This document shows, in pieces, positions 1 to 11,457 of a stretch of DNA of 64,000 bases; the stretch's first letter is position 1, and every line of letters starts with the position of its first letter. Where the stretch lies: positions 1 through 64,000 of the forward strand of contig JAKUCV010003048.1 of the NCBI GenBank assembly GCA_028386065.3, written 5' to 3'. The position numbers and the translations under genes were made by a program. Source of the stretch: Turnera subulata (Eukaryota; Streptophyta; Magnoliopsida; Malpighiales; Passifloraceae). The notes beneath the pieces are model-generated. The model did not search any database. It had not been told where the DNA came from and saw nothing but the letters and a program-made list of their open reading frames with translations.

Positions 1-1948
1 TAGGAGAAGATGTTTTTGCATGGCTGCACACGTGATATGGGCCTTGTGGTTTTATGTTGGGTTGTGGGCTAGTGCTTGGCATGGGCTTGCTGCGTGCAGG
101 GCTGGTTGTGGGCTTGGGCTTTGCCTGGGTCTGCACATGGCCTGGCACTGTGCAAGTCTGGGCCGGCACTGTTCATGGCCCAGCTCAGTTTAAAAAAAAT
201 AAAAAATAAATAAAAATAAATAATATATATATGTATTTAATTTCTGAATATATATATATGTTAGGAAAATATACTTTTAGAAAATATGGTAAGCTTTTAT
301 GGTATTTTGGAAATATATATATATACTTTGGTTATTTTGGAAAATGGTACAACTATATTTTGATTTGAAAATTATTATGTTATTTAGAAAATGATATATA
401 TTTCTGGAATTAAATATATGCTAGTATTTTCTGGAAAACTATAGTAATCAACTATTTTTTTTGAAAATATGTAATTATGGTATACATGATTTACATTTCC
501 GAAATATATAACTATTTTGATAATGTAATTGTTTGGAAAAGTATTTGGAAATATTATGGAAAACATATACATGCAATATAAATTACACAAAAATTTTGAA
601 TATTATTACTTTGGAGAAAGTATATTATTTTATGAAAATATTTTGAAGAGTTTTAATAAAAGTATGGTACCGAAATTATATTCGGAAATACGTACGGTTA
701 ATTATTTTCGGTAAAAGATAATAATAACGGATAGGTAACCGGGATGGGTATATTTCGTAATTTGGGCATCATAGTATCGATTATGTGCATTTATGTGTGT
801 GTACGTATTTTGTTGTATAGGTTTTTGGATATCGGGCAGTTTCCCGAGGAGTCGGCGTCGGACCGGTCATAGTTTCCGAAGTTGAGTAATCGGCCAAGGT
901 GAGGATGGATTTCCTTCAATATGTGCCTATATTACTCGGTTATTGTGTTCGGTGTTATTGTATTGTGGATGCTGTGGTAGCTGTGTTTGGGTTCGGGATG
1001 TCTATCCCATCGTCTTGATTGTTGTCGGGATGTTCATCCCAGTGTTGTGATTGGTTTTTGGATGTTTGTCTTGCGTCTTTTTGGATTAAGAATAATGGAA
1101 TAATTAATGAGTTGTGACAAGGATGTCGATCCTTGGTATTTTGGAGAGGATGTCGATCCTCGGTACTTTGGCTAGGGATGTCGATCCCTACGATTTGATT
1201 TTAATGACGGTAATATAATTGTCGCGTGTTAAGTAGTGGTACGACTCGATGGTTTAAGACTGTTTCGTGGTGGCCATGACCTGGGTTACTTGATAAGCAT
1301 GTCTATGCTTGGGATGTCTATCCCGTGATATATTTTTGGGATGTCTATCCCTGGGTTCGTATTTTTGGGATGTCGATCCCTGGGTTCTCTGATTTGGTCT
1401 GGCACCCGGAATGTGTTGATAACCAAGTTTGACCATTAGCTTATCCGTGACGGGGCCCGGAAAGATAAAATTGGACAATTGATTTTATTTGAGTCTTTTC
1501 GGTTTTGGGTCGAGTCTTTGGGTTGGGCTGTCTAGCCCGTGTTTTTGATTTGGGTAGTTATAGTGTGCATACTGATCGTCTTTCCATTGTCGTGAGCACT
1601 TCGGACTCACCCCTCACCTGCGGGCTTTCATCCCGTAGGATGAGTTGTTTCATGTACAGGTTTGGTGCATTCCAGACAGGCTGCAGCGTCATCCCTTGGA
1701 CAGGGCTCGGATCCATAGTTTGCATGTGTCGCATACAGTGTTAGTGAGTTATTTAAGTCTTCCGCTGTGCAATGTTTTCGCTATTATTGGGCCATTGGGC
1801 CGGATTTGTTACTTATGCTGTTTTATTATTTTGGGCCGTTGGGCCGAGTTATGGTTGTTTACACTGTATGCTAGGCCTTGTTGGGCTGGGTTGTCACAGT
1901 TCCGGCTTGTGTTTACTGTGTACGGTAAATACGGGTCGGGGCGTTTCA
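1..1948 (+). mobile_element. 3' part of a long Ty3/gypsy-type LTR (solo or 3' LTR), cut by the window edge
   Basis: The stretch ends in GGGGCGTTTCA at 1938-1948. That is the same type of 3' terminus as the other long LTRs here (CGTTTCA at 13102; the reverse complement of TGAAACG at 34532). No primer-binding site follows, so this is more likely a 3' or solo LTR on + than a 5' LTR. The 5' end lies outside the window, so no target duplication can be checked; the expected right copy would be ATAAA (1949-1953). It holds an AT-rich block (190-720), a hairpin series (995-1538) and several GGGCC-rich stretches (1789-1880). No coding capacity is supported. Lineage is inferred from the terminus and the length. 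Confidence 0.6.
995..1538. repeat. Series of ten short hairpins with constant GTCG/GTCT/GTTC loops and varying stems
   Basis: Perfect inverted repeats with a 4-nt loop recur at about 995-1008, 1027-1040, 1118-1135, 1146-1161, 1173-1190, 1295-1310, 1311-1324, 1338-1351, 1367-1380 and 1525-1538. The stems are GGGAT/ATCCC, CAAGGAT/ATCCTTG, GAGGAT/ATCCTC, TAGGGAT/ATCCCTA, AAGCAT/ATGCTT and GGGCT/AGCCC. The loop is GTCG or GTCT in nine of the ten and GTTC in the one at 1027. Both arms change together. All lie inside the LTR, so they would be in the transcript if this part is R/U5. No function is known to me. Confidence 0.75.
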
Positions 1949-4270
1949 ATAAATTTGAGTTTAGCCTTTGGAAAAGCCTAGGTTAGAGAGTGAGCCTTGG
2001 AAAAACTCTTATAAAGGTTTGAGCTTGATCCTTTGAAAAAGCTTGATTGTAAGAGGTTGGACATCACCTTGGAAGAAGTCAAATAGTGAGTTTTTGAAAT
2101 CTCAAGGAGGAGCTTTGTGTAATAAATGTACCCATAGGATAGACCACTAGGATTTGAAAAAATTGAGCTTGATAGCCGCTTAGGCCCAAAAGTATTGGGC
2201 CAGCTACTTCTTCACAAGTGAGTGGATGGCTCAACCCCTCATGGGCCGAATCATCAAGCTGCAGTTGAAGCATCCGGTGTGAGTGAGGAGGAAAAGGAGG
2301 CATAAATAGCATCACAATCCTCTAGAAATATAAATTTTGAATTGTCAAGGATTTAATATCCTACTGGTCCATGCACCATACCCTTGCTTCATCCAGGAGA
2401 GCTGCGTCTTGATTCCAGCCCAAATCTCCTCTCTCAATCTATTTGCTGGAGGTTTTGCTCTCCATGGAAAATTGCATATGTCACTCCCTACGCATTAATG
2501 ACATTTTGTGGCTAGAATCAAATTATTAATTACAGGAGCTTCAGTTCTCACAAGAAAGACCAAAGTTACAGTATAATCTAATATTCCATCTGCAATTCTA
2601 ACAAGAAAAAGATTTAGATTCCATGGAATAAAAGAGATATTCTATTGCAACAAATGAAATCTCCACCAAGAATACTCCTGACAAGTTAATAATAAAGAAT
2701 ATTTTTTGCTATTATTCAATGGATGCTATGATAAATACATGTCAAGACATACAAATATATATATATATATATATTTTTATCAAACACAATTTTTTGTAAT
2801 TTTGTGGAGGAAAAGAAGATCCCCTGCGGTACATAAGATATTCTAAGCAGGCCACCATGAACGAGGCAGTCAGGTGACAGCCATGCCATTTGTCATGTGA
2901 CCCAGATTGTTGCTCCTTTTTGTGTCACGTATTATTTAACCTTGTTTTTTTTTTCTTTCTTTTGTCCTTCTAATTAACCTCTTTCCACCTCCCTCTTTTT
3001 TTTTTTTTTTCAGTAAAAATAAGACAATTTCTTCTTCTTTCTTTCTGTAATCTTTTTTTCCATAAGAAGTTAATGTTATGGGACATGTGGTACTCTGCAT
3101 TGTCAATTTTCTGTTGCTAGTTAATAAGGTCGGCAGGCCTGATTGTTGATCCATCAAGTAAATTTTTTTTTTCGTTAATCTGACATCACATAGACTGCTC
3201 ATCACATCTGCATTTACAACTACATAGACTGCTCATCCCACCCTAGCTAGTATGCAAAACAGGAAAAAAAAAAAAGCAGTCTAGTCTGCTTCACTTGGTT
3301 TAAAGAAGAAGAAATATAGTTAGGTAGAGGGATTTTACAAGTTAAGAAAATCTAAGATTTCTTGGTAAAAACGATAACAGTACAATGGAATAATATAAAG
3401 GGAAAATAGAATCATCAAAAGCAGCTGGTAGCTACTAAAAATGGAAGCAAATCCGAATCCATAAATTGAGCAAGCAAGATTAAGCCATCTATAATATATG
3501 ATAAAGAAATGTGCTCTTCGTTTGTGGATTATGATGAGTTTTATATCCTTAATTATTTTGAAATACATACATAAATATATCTGACATTTATGAGGATATA
3601 CATTTTTTTTTTTTACTACTGCTCGGGGGGAGCTTCAACCCTACCTCACTAGCTTGATACCATTAATGTTACTTTTACATTTTTTCTAAACGCCCAGAAA
3701 AAATGTATGATTTGTCTGTCTTATTATATCTAAATATTTTGTTTGTCAGATTAGATCTAAATGTGTAGCGGAACCTTCATTGCATCACATCGTCAATAAA
3801 AGAGGAAATTGCATCTTTTTGGTTTTAATTCTTTTTCCTCACGTCACATTATTTCCAAAAAAAAAAAAACCAAACCAAAAGAATGCAAGTCAGGTTTTTA
3901 ACACTCTCTAGGTATGGAAAATATTTTTTTTTACATTTGTGAAAATGAAGATTTTTATTTAATTGTTTGGTGGTAGGTGAAACTATACGTTAGGGGGGGT
4001 ATTATAGTCAATATAAAATATTTTATTTTTCCAAAAAGAAGGAAAATACTAAAAAGTTAAAAACCCAACTTGTACATGTAAAAAAAAAAAAAAGGGAAGG
4101 GACAAAAGGAAACAAGCACCCGCCACCAAGGCCCAAGTTGAATGTATAGATTATGTGTCAATGAGAGGAGCACACGTGTGGAGGAACCCAGGCAGCAATG
4201 TGCATGCGTCACTACACTTGAGAGAGAATCTCCCGCAAGACACCCCCCACCCCATTATGGAGATTGGTGT
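1949..4270. other. Intergenic region upstream of FAD2, no gene seen
   Basis: AT-rich sequence with homopolymer runs and an (AT)n microsatellite at about 2755-2774. The stretch 1950-2060 repeats a loose motif of the type GCCTTTGGAAAAGCCT. A short direct repeat (CATAGACTGCTCATC) occurs at about 3190 and 3220. Short open frames have no recognisable domain. The last few hundred bases are presumably the FAD2 promoter. Confidence 0.6.
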
Positions 4271-4274
4271 GTGC

Positions 4275-4288
4275 ATATATATATATAG
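4275..4288 (+). promoter_or_regulatory. Probable FAD2 TATA box
   Basis: A TATATATATATAG run sits about 150 bases upstream of the inferred leader donor site. This spacing fits a TATA element with transcription starting near 4305-4320. The inferred exon 1 (about 4310-4437) holds no ATG, so nothing competes with the FAD2 start. No transcript data are available. Confidence 0.5.
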
Positions 4289-4437
4289 AGGCCTTCTTTT
4301 GGAGGAGAATAGGAAGCCAACCCAAACACTGCATCAGTGAGAGTTTAGCCTTCAAAGAGAAGGGCTACATATAATATCAGGGAGTGCTTTGTGTGTGTGG
4401 GGGTGTGGATCGAAGAGAAAGCGCTTCCCCACCAGAG

Positions 4438-6859
4438 GTAGGTGCTTGCTTGCTTTCAAGACATTTAATTAGGTGCCCTTCTATTCTTCTCCTTCCTATA
4501 CATGATATGATGCCTGTTCTCCCTTACATGCATGTGGCTATCAGTTGTTTATTTTGATAGATTCACTGTTGTTTTGGTCAATTCTGCACTTGTCTGCTAC
4601 AATGCATGTTGCTTTTCCATTGTTAGAATTGATTACAGCCTTTTTGTTTTTGTTTTGATGGATATTCATAGTTGATTCAAGTTTTTTTTTTCTTCTTGCT
4701 TCAAGATCTATATATGAAGTGAGTAGAGTGTTTTCTCTCTTTTTTTTTTTTTTTCGTTTGCTTGAAGATATTGAGTGCAATTCAACCAAAATAAAAAACA
4801 TTCTTCGCATAGAGCATGCAATGCATTTTTATTATTCTTTTTCATTGGTCAGTATCATCCCCCTTCTTTTCAGTCAGTTTGTGAAACTTGGTCATTCTAT
4901 TGTTCCTTTCATGGTTTATAAAGTTTGGTTGTTCTTTTTTTTTCCATAGAGACCTTAATAACTAAAAGTAGATTTCCTCTCCCATATCTAAGATTTAACG
5001 AAATGTTACCACAAGGAGAACCCACATAAATCCTTACTCCATTTTTGCTCCGAAGGACAGCTTTCAGTTGAGATTTGAAACTTAAAATTGCCATGTCAAT
5101 TAATTCTTGTTCTGGTTTTGGTGGGTTAATAATAGTGCTATAAAATTTCCAATTTGATGGCAAAATTACCCTCAAAATTCACGCCATTGGGATGTCCGCA
5201 AAATCTGTGGGCTTCAAAATGCACCACGTCAGCACCACCTTCTCGTGTTTCACCGTTTCGGTTAACTCATTAAATACTATTTAAGTAAAGTCAATCCATC
5301 CTGTGCTGGACACCTTTTTTGTCTTTCATTCATTTTTTATTGTTTGTGGTGAAACTGAAATGCTTTATTGCAAAACAGTGAGGCTTGTTTTTTCAGTTTT
5401 TCTTGTCGTTTCTTTTGTGGGTGAGCGAGTTGGGGACAATGAAGACCAAAAACTGGCACACACACACACAATGACACAAACACAATAGATGTGGCTAACC
5501 ACAAAATGAATGCTCCCAGAACAAACTTTTTTAACTTTTTTTTTTTAGATAGTACAAACCTTTTTAACTTTGATTGTTGTTGTAGCCCCCCTTGTGTGTG
5601 GAGACTGTAGAGCAGACCCTACATTTTTTGTCATGAGAAGTTTAAGTTTCATCTCATGGCACATGGATTTGGATGCACCATCTCTCCCATCTCCTACACA
5701 TTTGTCAATAACAGGACCAACCAAACCTCCCACCATCTTAGCTACATACATCCTTTTTTTAACTCAACGTTTCTTTAGATTAATTTTTTTTAAAACAAAT
5801 CAGCTCTAAAAAGTAGAAATAAATAAAGCGATGGGAATAAATGTATGCCATTAGGTGTTTATGATGTGTTTGTGTGGTCCTAAACTGAACCCAGCAACTT
5901 TTGTAGTCTTATTCTTTGTGATGGTGCAGAAAGGTTGGATCTCAACTTTCAAGTCTCCAAGAAAGCTTGTGTAGTTGCTTGCAATAGGAAAAATGAAGCA
6001 CCAATATTGACATTGACATATTCATTAATTTTTGCTTGTTCCGATTTCAAACTATCTCCCCTTATCAGATCAGCCAATGAAATCTGGAAATTTGGAGACA
6101 AAACTTGTATGATTGAATCACGTTAGTCCAGTTGTTCGGTATCCATGCGGTTCACGTTTTCCACAAAACTGATATTAGGCTTGTGACTAGTTGAGACGTA
6201 AAATTTGTCAATGTAGGCAACGTTGGAATTTAGAAAATCATACCATTATGTAGGTACATGTTACACTTTGGTGGAAATTGCCGGGTGTCTTTGATTTGAA
6301 TCACTTGATTCATAATATTACTAAATAGACTCTTGACATCTGCAGATACCGTGCGTGAAAGTAATGTTCTGTTATGAATTATAGAAATGCTGGATAAATT
6401 GAAAACAGGCTGCTACAAGTAATAGTGCCTTTCTGTTTTTGGTGGTCAGAAACTGCTGCAATTGAAAAGCTAGTGAAAGGAAAATCATTTTCGCCCCTGT
6501 GTCTTTCTTGGCAATTGCTCTTTTGTTCATTTGTAACTTTTGCTTTCTGGTGTAGAGGCTCCAATTGAATTCGAAATACTTTAAAGCCTAGCCTTCCTGC
6601 AATTGAATTCTAAGTACTAGCTCATTGCTTATTCATTTGCCTCCAATGTGACTGTCACCTCATTCGCCATTCTGTTTTAGTTTCAATTAGTTGATCCATT
6701 TTTTTTTTTAAAAAAATTAAACCATCTTAGTTATCCTGGGCCTTCAAAATATTAACCAACGGAAACCCAGAAAGACTAATATACTTTTTTTTTTTTTGTT
6801 AGAAGAGACTAATTAACTTGTGTGTAAATTTGTGCTGTGATCACGAACTGGGATTGCAG
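4438..6859 (+). other. Inferred 5'-leader intron of FAD2
   Basis: A good plant donor (CAGAG then GTAGGT) occurs at 4437/4438. A pyrimidine- and T-rich tract ending in TTGCAG closes at 6859, 36 bases before the FAD2 start codon. Plant FAD2 genes typically have an intronless coding exon and one long intron in the 5' leader, often with an expression-enhancing effect. About 2.4 kb is on the long side. Alternative acceptors are the AG dinucleotides at 6868 and 6872. The intron is T-rich, with several poly-T runs, and has no insertion I can delimit. Confidence 0.65.
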
Positions 6860-6895
6860 GACTTGTAGGCAGGAGGAAGCCTTAACAGAGAGCCA

Positions 6896-8026
6896 ATGGG
6901 AGCCAATGGAAAATTTGAAGAAAGCAAGAGCCACATCAAGCGAATGCCGCAGGATAAGCCTCCATTCACACTTGGCGAAATCAAGAAGGCCATTCCACCC
7001 CATTGCTTCCGTCGCTCCCTCCTCAGGTCATTCTCTTATGTCGTGTATGACCTGACCCTAAGCTTCCTCTTCTACTACATTGCCACTTCCTACTTCCACA
7101 CCCTCTCATTGCCTCTCTCATTCATCGCCTGGCCCCTCTACTGGCTTCTCCAAGGCTTCACTCTCACTGGAGTTTGGGTGATCGCCCATGAATGTGGCCA
7201 CCATGCATTCAGTGACTACCAGTGGGTTGATGACACTGTTGGCCTCATCCTCCACTCCGCACTTCTAGTCCCATACTTCTCCTGGAAGTACAGCCACCGC
7301 AGGCATCACTCCAATACCGGGTCCATGGAGCGGGACGAAGTGTTTGTCCCCAAGCCCAAGTCTAGAGTTTCATGGTTCTCCAGGTACTTGAACAACCCGC
7401 CTGGCCGAGCCATAGTTCTTGCAGTCCAACTAATCCTGGGCTGGCCCTTATACTTGGCCTTCAATGTTTCTGGCCGACCCTACGATCGTTTTGCCTGCCA
7501 CTTTGATCCTTATGGTCCCATATACTCCGACCGCGAGAGGCTTCAGATCTTCATTTCCGACATGGGCATTTTCGGGGCAAGCTTTGTACTCTACCGCTTG
7601 GTCATGGCACAAGGGCTGGCTTGGGTGATGTGCGTCTACGGAGTGCCCTTGCTTATTGTCAATGGCTGCCTTGTCACCATCACATACTTGCAGCACACTC
7701 ACCCTGCTCTGCCACATTTTGATTCCACCGAGTGGGATTGGCTTAGGGGAGCTCTCTCAACCGTGGACAGAGACTATGGGTTGCTGAACAAGGTCTTCCA
7801 TAACATTACAGACACTCATGTCACCCACCACCTCTTCTCGACCATGCCACATTATCATGCAATGGAAGCAACTAAAGCGATCAAGCCAATCCTGGGCGAG
7901 TATTATCAGTTTGATGGCACTCCAGTGTTCAAGGCTATGTGGAGGGAGGCAAGGGAGTGCCTGTATGTGGAGCCAGACGAGGGAGGGCCCAGCAATGGTG
8001 TGTTCTGGTACCGGAACAAGTTTTGA
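6896..8026 (+). CDS. FAD2: Microsomal delta-12 oleate desaturase (FAD2-type), possibly a divergent member
   Basis: A single 376-residue exon. FAD2 is an ER membrane enzyme that inserts the delta-12 double bond into oleate on phosphatidylcholine, using cytochrome b5, to give linoleate. The three histidine boxes are HECGHH (98-103), HRRHH (134-138) and HVTHH (308-312). Hydrophobic segments lie at about 45-95, 170-190 and 220-265. The C-terminus YRNKF resembles the aromatic ER-retrieval signal of the family (YNNKL in Arabidopsis). Length is slightly below the usual 382-384; the shortfall is in the N-terminus. The start at 6896 gives the family's MGA opening. Odd points: family oleate desaturases normally have HVAHH, but here it is HVTHH. 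At positions equivalent to Arabidopsis A63 and A295, both tied to desaturase/hydroxylase specificity, serines occur (56 and 288). The equivalents of A104, T148, Y217, S322 and M324 are desaturase-like. A plain desaturase is the default call; an acetylenase or conjugase-type variant is possible. Confidence 0.93.
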   Translation: MGANGKFEESKSHIKRMPQDKPPFTLGEIKKAIPPHCFRRSLLRSFSYVVYDLTLSFLFYYIATSYFHTLSLPLSFIAWPLYWLLQGFTLTGVWVIAHECGHHAFSDYQWVDDTVGLILHSALLVPYFSWKYSHRRHHSNTGSMERDEVFVPKPKSRVSWFSRYLNNPPGRAIVLAVQLILGWPLYLAFNVSGRPYDRFACHFDPYGPIYSDRERLQIFISDMGIFGASFVLYRLVMAQGLAWVMCVYGVPLLIVNGCLVTITYLQHTHPALPHFDSTEWDWLRGALSTVDRDYGLLNKVFHNITDTHVTHHLFSTMPHYHAMEATKAIKPILGEYYQFDGTPVFKAMWREARECLYVEPDEGGPSNGVFWYRNKF

Positions 8027-8113
8027 TGATGGTGCCTTCATTAAGACCAAATGTTGTTGTTAGAAGTTAGAATGTAGCCTGAGCAGGGCAGTTGTCTGAG
8101 TGTGTGTCTCAAT

Positions 8114-8119
8114 AATAAA
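8114..8119 (+). terminator. Probable FAD2 polyadenylation signal AATAAA
   Basis: AATAAA lies about 90 bases after the FAD2 stop codon, followed by T/G-rich sequence (about 8140-8220) typical of plant 3' ends. The 3' UTR ends before the retrotransposon starting at 8425. Confidence 0.5.
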
Positions 8120-8424
8120 GAACAAAGAGAGGCAGCCTGCTTTCTCTCTTGGTGTATGTTGTTGTTGAGCAGCTATGTAATGGAATTCTAGCTAAAATTT
8201 GATGTAGCTTTTAAGGTTTTTTAAGAACTTAATTATATGCTTTCTCCGCTGCCAGTTGATTACTTTAGAAAGAAAATAAGAATCTCGTATGGTGTTTCCA
8301 TAATGCGACGCAGTATGCATTAGAAATTGAGGGTAATTAAGATCTATATTTATTGATCAGATCTCAAGTTAGGACCTGGAACATACACTTGCTGTTTACA
8401 CCAAACAAACCAAAATCTTGGGCT

Positions 8425-9379
8425 TGTAGCGATTGATCATTTGAACTATTATGAGTGGTCTCTATAGCGATTGATCATTTGAATTACTTTGGGTGGCCGC
8501 TATGACGATTGGCCCAAGTCAATTATAGGTGGTCGCTGTAGCGATTGGCCCAAGAGTATTATTGGTAGTCGCTGTGGAGACTGGCCCAAGAAAATTATAG
8601 GTGGTCATTGTGAAGACTGGTCCAAGACGATTTTAGGTGGTCGTTGTGACGATTGGCCTTTGAGTTGGTATAATGACTGCTGTGGCGGCAGACCCTTATT
8701 GATTTTATGGGCCCATTGGGTTAATCGGTGGGATTGGCGACGCCCAAGAGTTTTGTCCCATTTTGATCAAAGGGAATCCCGACTTGAGCAAGAACGGTCA
8801 TTAGAGGATCGATTCGGTTGTTAAGGGAGATTGGTCATCGGTTATGATGGGGATTTGAGGTATCAAAGGCTTGAGATCGATTCGGTGATAAGGGAGCATT
8901 TGAACAATTTCGATTGGAGATTGATCAAATTCTTACCAAGGTGATTTCGGATTTAAGTTTGACAGTTTGTTGGATTTTAAAAACTAAACAAGGTTTTCTT
9001 GATTTTATCTATCTGTTGCACTTTGAATATTGCCTATATAAGGCAGTTGATAAGGCTTGTATCGATATCCAATGATCAATCAGAAACTCATTATCTTTTT
9101 ACTAGTTTACTCTATCGCTCACTAGCGTAGAATTACTATGTCTTCCTTAGTATAATATAGCTTAGAAAATCAAAACACCAAAACCCGGTACAGGGCGCAT
9201 GACATCCGTCCGTTCAACCCTACAACGATCGGATTCGGTGGTCGGTTTGGCCTTTCAACGGTCGGATCGGCAAGTCAGCATCAAAACCCGGTCCAGGACG
9301 TGCGACACCGTCCGTTTGGCCTATCAACAGTTCGAATCCGGTAAAACTGTTGGTCGCTCGCTGTTCAGTATATCGAACA
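8425..9379 (+). repeat. 5' LTR of the pol-less element
   Basis: Matches 14375-15312 along its length. It carries a TATA-like TATATAAGG at 9035-9043 and a block of about 36-bp tandem units at its start. The true end may lie nearer 9430, just before the primer-site-like sequence. Confidence 0.7.
8427..8690 (+). repeat. Tandem repeat, about 36-38 bp unit, about 7 copies, inside the LTR
   Basis: Units begin CGATTG or AGACTG and end GGTGGTCGCTGT or close variants. The first two are 38 bp and the next five are 36 bp. Because 36 is divisible by 3, one frame stays open as a repeating 12-residue pattern (DDWPKSIIGGRC type). That makes a long but almost certainly non-coding open frame (8489-8824). The same array is present in the right LTR (14377-14640). 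Confidence 0.8.
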
Positions 9380-9487
9380 GTTTTTGCAGGGTTCGAAGCT
9401 GTTTAATTTAGAGAACAGCTGTAGTTTTTTGCACACCCAGTGGGACTCATGTTCCACTGTAGAACTCTTTTTCACTAAGCATTCATC

Positions 9488-9758
9488 ATGCTAGAAAACA
9501 AAGAAGAATCGGAACTTCTACAGGTTATAATAGAGATTATGGCCGAAAGACTGGCATTGGGGCTTCCTCTCTGGGAGGATCTTGACGATCACGATTCTCC
9601 CACAAATGAAGAAGATGAACACCACTGCCATGGTCTCCCAAGCACGTCAAAACAAGGGGGGCAGATGGCCCAGGAGGAGGTGCGGAATGACGCTGGACAG
9701 GCCGTCGGAGGGGTCCAGCTAAATGCCCCAAGGGTTGGTCACCAAGGCCAGCCATATG
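9488..9758 (+). pseudogene. gag-like fragment, left part, of the pol-less element
   Basis: Starts with ATG at 9488, about 45 bases after the primer-site-like sequence, where a gag frame is expected. The roughly 90-residue product is acidic and Q/G-rich with no recognised domain. It is cut by the solo LTR inserted at 9759. Gag identity rests only on position. Confidence 0.4.
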
Positions 9759-10142
9759 AGTAACGCCCAGATTTTTCATAATTTTATTTATGGAATTTTT
9801 GGAATTTTTATTCCAATTTTACCCTCGTATTTTTCCCGAGTTTTGGGTCAAGGAATTACTCCCTTTTCTTTGAAATTATCTCTATGATGATGGTTCTGAT
9901 CGTTTATTAGGTTTTTGTTTGGTTTTAATCGGGTTTTGGAGTTGGGAATTAAGTGTTTAGGTAGTTTGATAAAACTACGTCGTTTCGAAAGAGTGTAAGC
10001 ATAAAAGCTTGGAGGAAAGGTGCGTTGACCAAGTGGAGGGAGGCGCGTTGACCTACAGGGCCCGGTAGTGAAAACGACGCCGTTTTTGTAATCAAAATGA
10101 CGTCGTTTTGCTAACGGTGGAAACCCTAGGTCTTGCCCTAGG

Positions 10143-10150
10143 TATAAAAA
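10143..10150 (+). promoter_or_regulatory. LTR promoter TATA box (TATAAAAA)
   Basis: Lies just upstream of a TCTC-rich leader-like tract (10155-10220), the usual arrangement at the start of an LTR transcript. A short inverted repeat (CCTAGG, TTGC, CCTAGG) precedes it. Confidence 0.5.
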
Positions 10151-11359
10151 CTTATCATCTTCTCTCTCCCCTCTCTTCTCTTCGTTTTGTCCGCTGCTTG
10201 TATCTCTCTCTCTCACGAGCACATAAAGTCACCGCCACCACCTTTCTTTGTGTTCTTCCAAAGCCAAACTCTACCACCGCCGTTCCTTCCTCTCTTTCTT
10301 TTTGCGAACACCACCGTCGTTCCTTTCGTAGCTGCGTCCACGTCTGCTGGGGAAGAGAACTGCCCGTGGACAGCTTGTGACGGAGGAACCGAGGTGGGCT
10401 CAGGGTGGATCGAGCTGTTGTGTCTCCGTCGCCGCTTGGTTCGAGTAGTCGCCACTGTTGTCGCTGACCGGTAAGTCGCGCTTCTCTCCCTCTTTGCTTT
10501 CAGTTCGTTGGCTTGGGTACCGATTGGTTAACCGGGTATTTTTTTTTGTTGTTGGGGGCGGAGGACCGATTGCATTTTGTGGGTTTGTCTTCGGTAGAGG
10601 GTAGTTGTGGATTTGTTGTTCCTTCGCCTCGGATTTGGGTTGCCGGAAGAGGGGCAGAGGCTCGGAACTAGTGGTGAGGGTGCGGATCTGTTGCGTGGCT
10701 GCTCGGGTTGCTTTACTCCGGTAAGGATCCGATTTCTAAACTCTTCTTTTCAGTTTTAATGCTTGGTGGTTGTTGTTTTTTTGTTGATTTGAATGTTGTC
10801 CTACATCTCTCCGGGTTGGACAGTTTGGGGGTTGGACTTCTCTGGACTGTTGGAGAAGTTCCGGTGAGCTCAGATTACTATTCCGACGAAGTTTGACCGG
10901 AATCCGGCGAGAGATTACTGTTTCTGCAAAGAGCGACCGGAATCCGGCGAGAGATTACTGTTCCAGCGAAGAGTGACCGGAATCCGGCATCTCGGGTTCT
11001 TAATTCTGGCAAGGGCAGAATATCTTTTGGCTTTTTAACGGTAATTCTCGGATGTAGTAATGCGATTAAATTCTTTACACGGCATGTACATTTATTATTC
11101 CGGATTGGGTTATGTACTAAATTGTGTATAGTAGAAACCGAGAGGGGTGTGTGAGTAGCAAGTGGACGGTTTGTTTCCGACGCGAGTAGAACCTTAGGCC
11201 GAGTAACTCGGACTCGGGAAAAACCTTGAATTGGGAGTGAGTTAAAATCGGGCCTTGGCCAGTGATAATATGTTATATGACCCAATAATGATTTTTGGAC
11301 CTGTTATGTAGTGGACTCAAAACCTAAGGACATCTAAAGTTATAGTGGACATAATAGGC

Positions 11360-11457
11360 TGGGCCTTAGGCCCAAGATTGTTGTGAGTTGGTAACGGATT
11401 AGTGGTTTGGGCTTTGAGCCCGGGATTGTGGTTTTGGACATAGTTGGGCTTTAAGCC
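11360..11457. repeat. Three hairpins with TTA/TTG loops in the solo LTR
   Basis: TGGGCC/GGCCCA (11360-11374), GGGCT/AGCCC (11409-11421) and GGCT/AGCC (11447-11457), each with a 3-nt TTA or TTG loop. The stems differ in both arms. Similar palindromes (GGGCTTAAGCCC type) occur in the chromovirus LTRs at 28013-28184 and the matching part of the right LTR. Confidence 0.6.

Noticed and set aside
1505..1986. Overlapping + frames at the end of the first LTR
   Set aside because: Lie in LTR sequence, Cys/Trp-rich without any domain, and cross the LTR end.
5303..6126. Short open frames within the FAD2 leader intron
   Set aside because: Small, low-complexity and lacking domains; their place inside the inferred intron argues against genes.
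8489..8824. Open frame with DDWPKSIIGGRC-like repeats
   Set aside because: Produced by a tandem repeat whose period is a multiple of three; it lies in an LTR upstream of its TATA box.
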